Shown: piece by piece, positions 5,268-6,942 of the stretch
Layout: each line of letters begins with the position of its first letter
Numbering within the stretch: the first letter of the stretch is position 1
Source of the DNA: a bacterium
Lineage (GTDB): Bacteria; Arandabacterota; Arandabacteria; Arandabacterales; Arandabacteraceae
Assembly: GCA_025774405.1 (NCBI GenBank)
Contig: JALGWB010000171.1
Location: forward strand, 1-6,942
Reading direction: 5' to 3'
Length of the DNA: 6,942 bases
Translations under genes and position numbers: made by a program
Notes under the pieces: generated by a model
The model's database searches: none
The model's input: the letters and a program-made list of their open reading frames with translations, nothing else
Told to the model about the DNA's origin: nothing

Positions 5268-6942
5268 CATTTCCTCCCTGTCCTGACAAGAAGCCCACCA
5301 CGTCGATAGATATCAAGCTGCACCTTGGAGAAGGGTTTTATCTTCACTTTTTCACCCGTCGCTTCTTTGGTGACCTCTCCAGAGACAAAATCGACCACTA
5401 TCATGTCCCCATTCTTAAGATTCAGGTTATCGAGGTTGCCCTCGAGAACAGGCAGACCTGCATTGATAGCATTGCGCTCATAGATTGCGCCAAAGGACCT
5501 GGCAATGATTGCCTGAATACCTAAGCTTCTAAAACAATCAACAGCATGCTGGCGTGACGAGCCGCAGCCAAAGTTGCTACCTGCAACCACAATGTCACCG
5601 GGTTTAGCCTTTTGAGGAAAATCCTCCCAACCCTTCAGATTCCCAAAGCAGTACTTGCCCATTTCTTTGAAATCAGTGACTGCCAGATGCTTGTTGTGAT
5701 AGATCATATCGGTATCGATGTTATCTATACCTATGATCCAGACCCGCCCGCTGACCCTGGTTGGCGCCTGCTCAGGTGGCTCGGCCTGCCTGGAAGTTGC
5801 CTCGAAAACGAATTCCTCCGGTAGCCTTATCTCAACAGGCAAATCCATTTTTTCGGGTGAGGTGATATAGCCCCTTACAGCGGACGCAGCGACAACCCTC
5901 GGTGAGGCAAGATACACCTTCCCCTGTCCCTGCTTTCCTGGGAAGTTCCGATTGCCAGTGCTTATCGTTATCTCGCCGGGTCCGTTCTGACCAATCTGAC
6001 CTGCAGCGCAGCCCGCACAACCAGGATTACCAACGAGGGCACCGGCGTCTTTGAAAATCTTGATAATGCCGTCTTCAAGGCACTTCTGCCAGATGCGATT
6101 GGTTGAAGGTACTATTTTTAGAACAAGCCCATCCGCTATCTTTGCAGTTTTGAGAATCTGAGCTGCTTCAACCATGTCATTGTATCTTCCATTAGTGCAT
6201 GAACCTATGAAAGCAGAGTGAATCTTGGTTCCGATCACCGCGTCAATTGGCTCGACATTCGCAGGGTTGCCAGGCAGCGAGATCTGGGGAGTGAGATTAG
6301 TCACATCAAGGACAATTTCGGCATCGTAAGTTGCACTCTCATCAGCCCTGATCGGCTGAAAACGCTTTCCAGTTAACGAGGTAAGTTCGTCAAGCACGCG
6401 GTCACTGGGTGGAAAAAGGATGGTAATAGCCCCCATCTCAGTTGCCATGGATGCCAGGGTTATGCGGTCAGAGAGATTCATTTCGTCCGCAACATTGCCA
6501 TAGACCTCGGCAGCATAACCCAGCAGTCCGCTGGCACCGAGCTCACCGACCAGAGCAAGGGTAATATCCTTGGCTGTGATCCAGGGGGGTCTCTTGCCAA
6601 CGATAAGGATGCGTTTGGTGGGAGGGACCTTGAACCAGACAGTACCGGTGGAAAAGGCATAGGCTATGTCCTGGTCACCCATACCCTGACCAAAGGCCCC
6701 GATTGCACCCACAATGTTGGCATGGGAGTCTGTTGAGACAAAGGTCGAACCTGGTCCGATCAATCCCTCGTCTATTGCAATATGGGTGCCGATGCCTTCG
6801 GTTATGTCATAGACCTTTATACCCCGGCTGGCTGCAAAGAGGCGAATCTTTTGCTGGTTGGCTGCATATCTCTGATCCGATCCAGTCGGATTGCAATCGA
6901 AAGTGAAGAAGGTTGCTTCTGGATCAGCGATTTCGAGACCAT
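5267..6942 (-). CDS. Fused large+small subunit aconitase-superfamily hydro-lyase, N-terminus outside the window
   Basis: The frame is open to the window edge, giving 557 visible residues numbered from the codon at 6940. An internal TTG at 6763 is not the start, because the 59 residues before it continue the aconitase domain (NQQKIRLFAASRGIKVYD, EGIGTHI). Large part: TDSHANIVGAIGAFGQGMGD (Asp71-Ser72-His73), cluster cysteines 248 (GSCTNGR), 308 and 311 (NPGCAGCAAG), then STGNRNFPGK and YLASPRVVAASAVRGY. A Pro/Glu-rich linker (about 366-398) leads into the small swivel domain: DNIDTDMIYHNKHL (406-419), GSNFGCGSSRQH (454-465), ARSFGAIYERNAINAGLPV. Three cysteines, DSH and SSR are intact, so it should bind [4Fe-4S] and act as a hydratase/isomerase. 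Oddity: the usual Asp-His of domain 1 reads Asp15-Cys16-Asn17. About 80 residues are probably missing upstream by comparison with large subunits. It differs clearly from the split pair downstream, so it probably has another substrate. Specificity is unknown. Confidence 0.88.
   Translation of the reverse strand, partial: GLEIADPEATFFTFDCNPTGSDQRYAANQQKIRLFAASRGIKVYDITEGIGTHIAIDEGLIGPGSTFVSTDSHANIVGAIGAFGQGMGDQDIAYAFSTGTVWFKVPPTKRILIVGKRPPWITAKDITLALVGELGASGLLGYAAEVYGNVADEMNLSDRITLASMATEMGAITILFPPSDRVLDELTSLTGKRFQPIRADESATYDAEIVLDVTNLTPQISLPGNPANVEPIDAVIGTKIHSAFIGSCTNGRYNDMVEAAQILKTAKIADGLVLKIVPSTNRIWQKCLEDGIIKIFKDAGALVGNPGCAGCAAGQIGQNGPGEITISTGNRNFPGKQGQGKVYLASPRVVAASAVRGYITSPEKMDLPVEIRLPEEFVFEATSRQAEPPEQAPTRVSGRVWIIGIDNIDTDMIYHNKHLAVTDFKEMGKYCFGNLKGWEDFPQKAKPGDIVVAGSNFGCGSSRQHAVDCFRSLGIQAIIARSFGAIYERNAINAGLPVLEGNLDNLNLKNGDMIVVDFVSGEVTKEATGEKVKIKPFSKVQLDIYRRGGLLVRTGRK
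5273..5277 (-). promoter_or_regulatory. Ribosome binding site deciding between two adjacent ATGs of the leuC-like gene
   Basis: On the minus strand GGAGG is followed by AA, then ATG (5270), then ATG (5267). A 2-base spacer is too short for efficient initiation and a 5-base spacer is workable, so the second ATG is preferred. The site lies inside the last codons (Gly-Arg-Lys) of the upstream fused hydro-lyase, which indicates translational coupling. Confidence 0.65.

Noticed and set aside
5147..5524. A 125-codon plus-strand frame across the junction of the fused hydro-lyase and leuC-like gene
   Set aside because: It is antisense to both genes' conserved ends, and I recognise no domain in it.
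6761..6763. TTG as start of the fused aconitase-like gene
   Set aside because: The frame continues upstream with aconitase-family residues to the window edge, so the true start is outside the window.
1..6942. CRISPR arrays, tRNA or rRNA genes, insertion sequences, attachment sites
   Set aside because: No spaced direct repeats, no tRNA cloverleaf, no transposase or terminal inverted repeats are visible; the window is almost entirely coding.

Overview
The window is bacterial-type DNA from a gene-dense genome. It holds the 3' end of one plus-strand gene and, converging on it, a tight minus-strand operon filling almost all the rest (about 758 to beyond 6942). I cannot name the organism. Balanced base composition, strong Shine-Dalgarno sites, overlapping genes and an oxygen-sensitive iron-sulfur / citrate-lyase gene set suggest an anaerobic or fermentative bacterium. 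That is inference; nothing here is a taxonomic marker.

Left edge (2-706, plus strand): the C-terminal part of a glycoside hydrolase family 13 enzyme of the neopullulanase / cyclomaltodextrinase / alpha-glucosidase type. It is cut by the window start. It ends 51 bases before the 3' end of the opposing operon, and I see no clear terminator hairpin between them.

Operon (minus strand, read from 6942 down to 758): (1) an aconitase-superfamily hydro-lyase with large and small domains fused in one chain, N-terminus outside the window; (2) a separate LeuC-type large subunit; (3) a LeuD-type small subunit; (4) a CitD-CitE fusion, with the citrate-lyase acyl carrier domain joined to the citryl-lyase beta subunit; (5) CitF, the citrate-lyase alpha (acyl-ACP transferase) subunit. 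Junctions are a 1-base TGATG overlap, a 17-base gap, a 14-base overlap and an 11-base overlap, so the five genes are very likely co-transcribed and translationally coupled.

Working together: the products give two [4Fe-4S] hydratase/isomerase activities and one complete ACP-dependent lyase (gamma+beta fused, plus alpha). The simplest chemical reading is that an unsaturated or isomeric di/tricarboxylate (aconitate/isocitrate, or mesaconate/citraconate) is hydrated to a tertiary hydroxy acid. The lyase then cleaves that acid to acetate plus a 2-oxo acid: oxaloacetate from citrate, or pyruvate from citramalate. The true substrate is open. Several motifs differ from the textbook enzymes: the CitD acceptor region reads VRSD instead of ES(S/G)D, CitF has GGWQN where I remember GGHxD, the small-subunit specificity loop is YTYT, and the fused enzyme has Asp-Cys where Asp-His is usual. 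No citC, citX or citG maturation gene lies in the window. The best candidate for an undescribed system is therefore a branched hydroxy-acid (citramalate-like or citrate-like) hydratase-lyase operon with a one-chain carrier-lyase.
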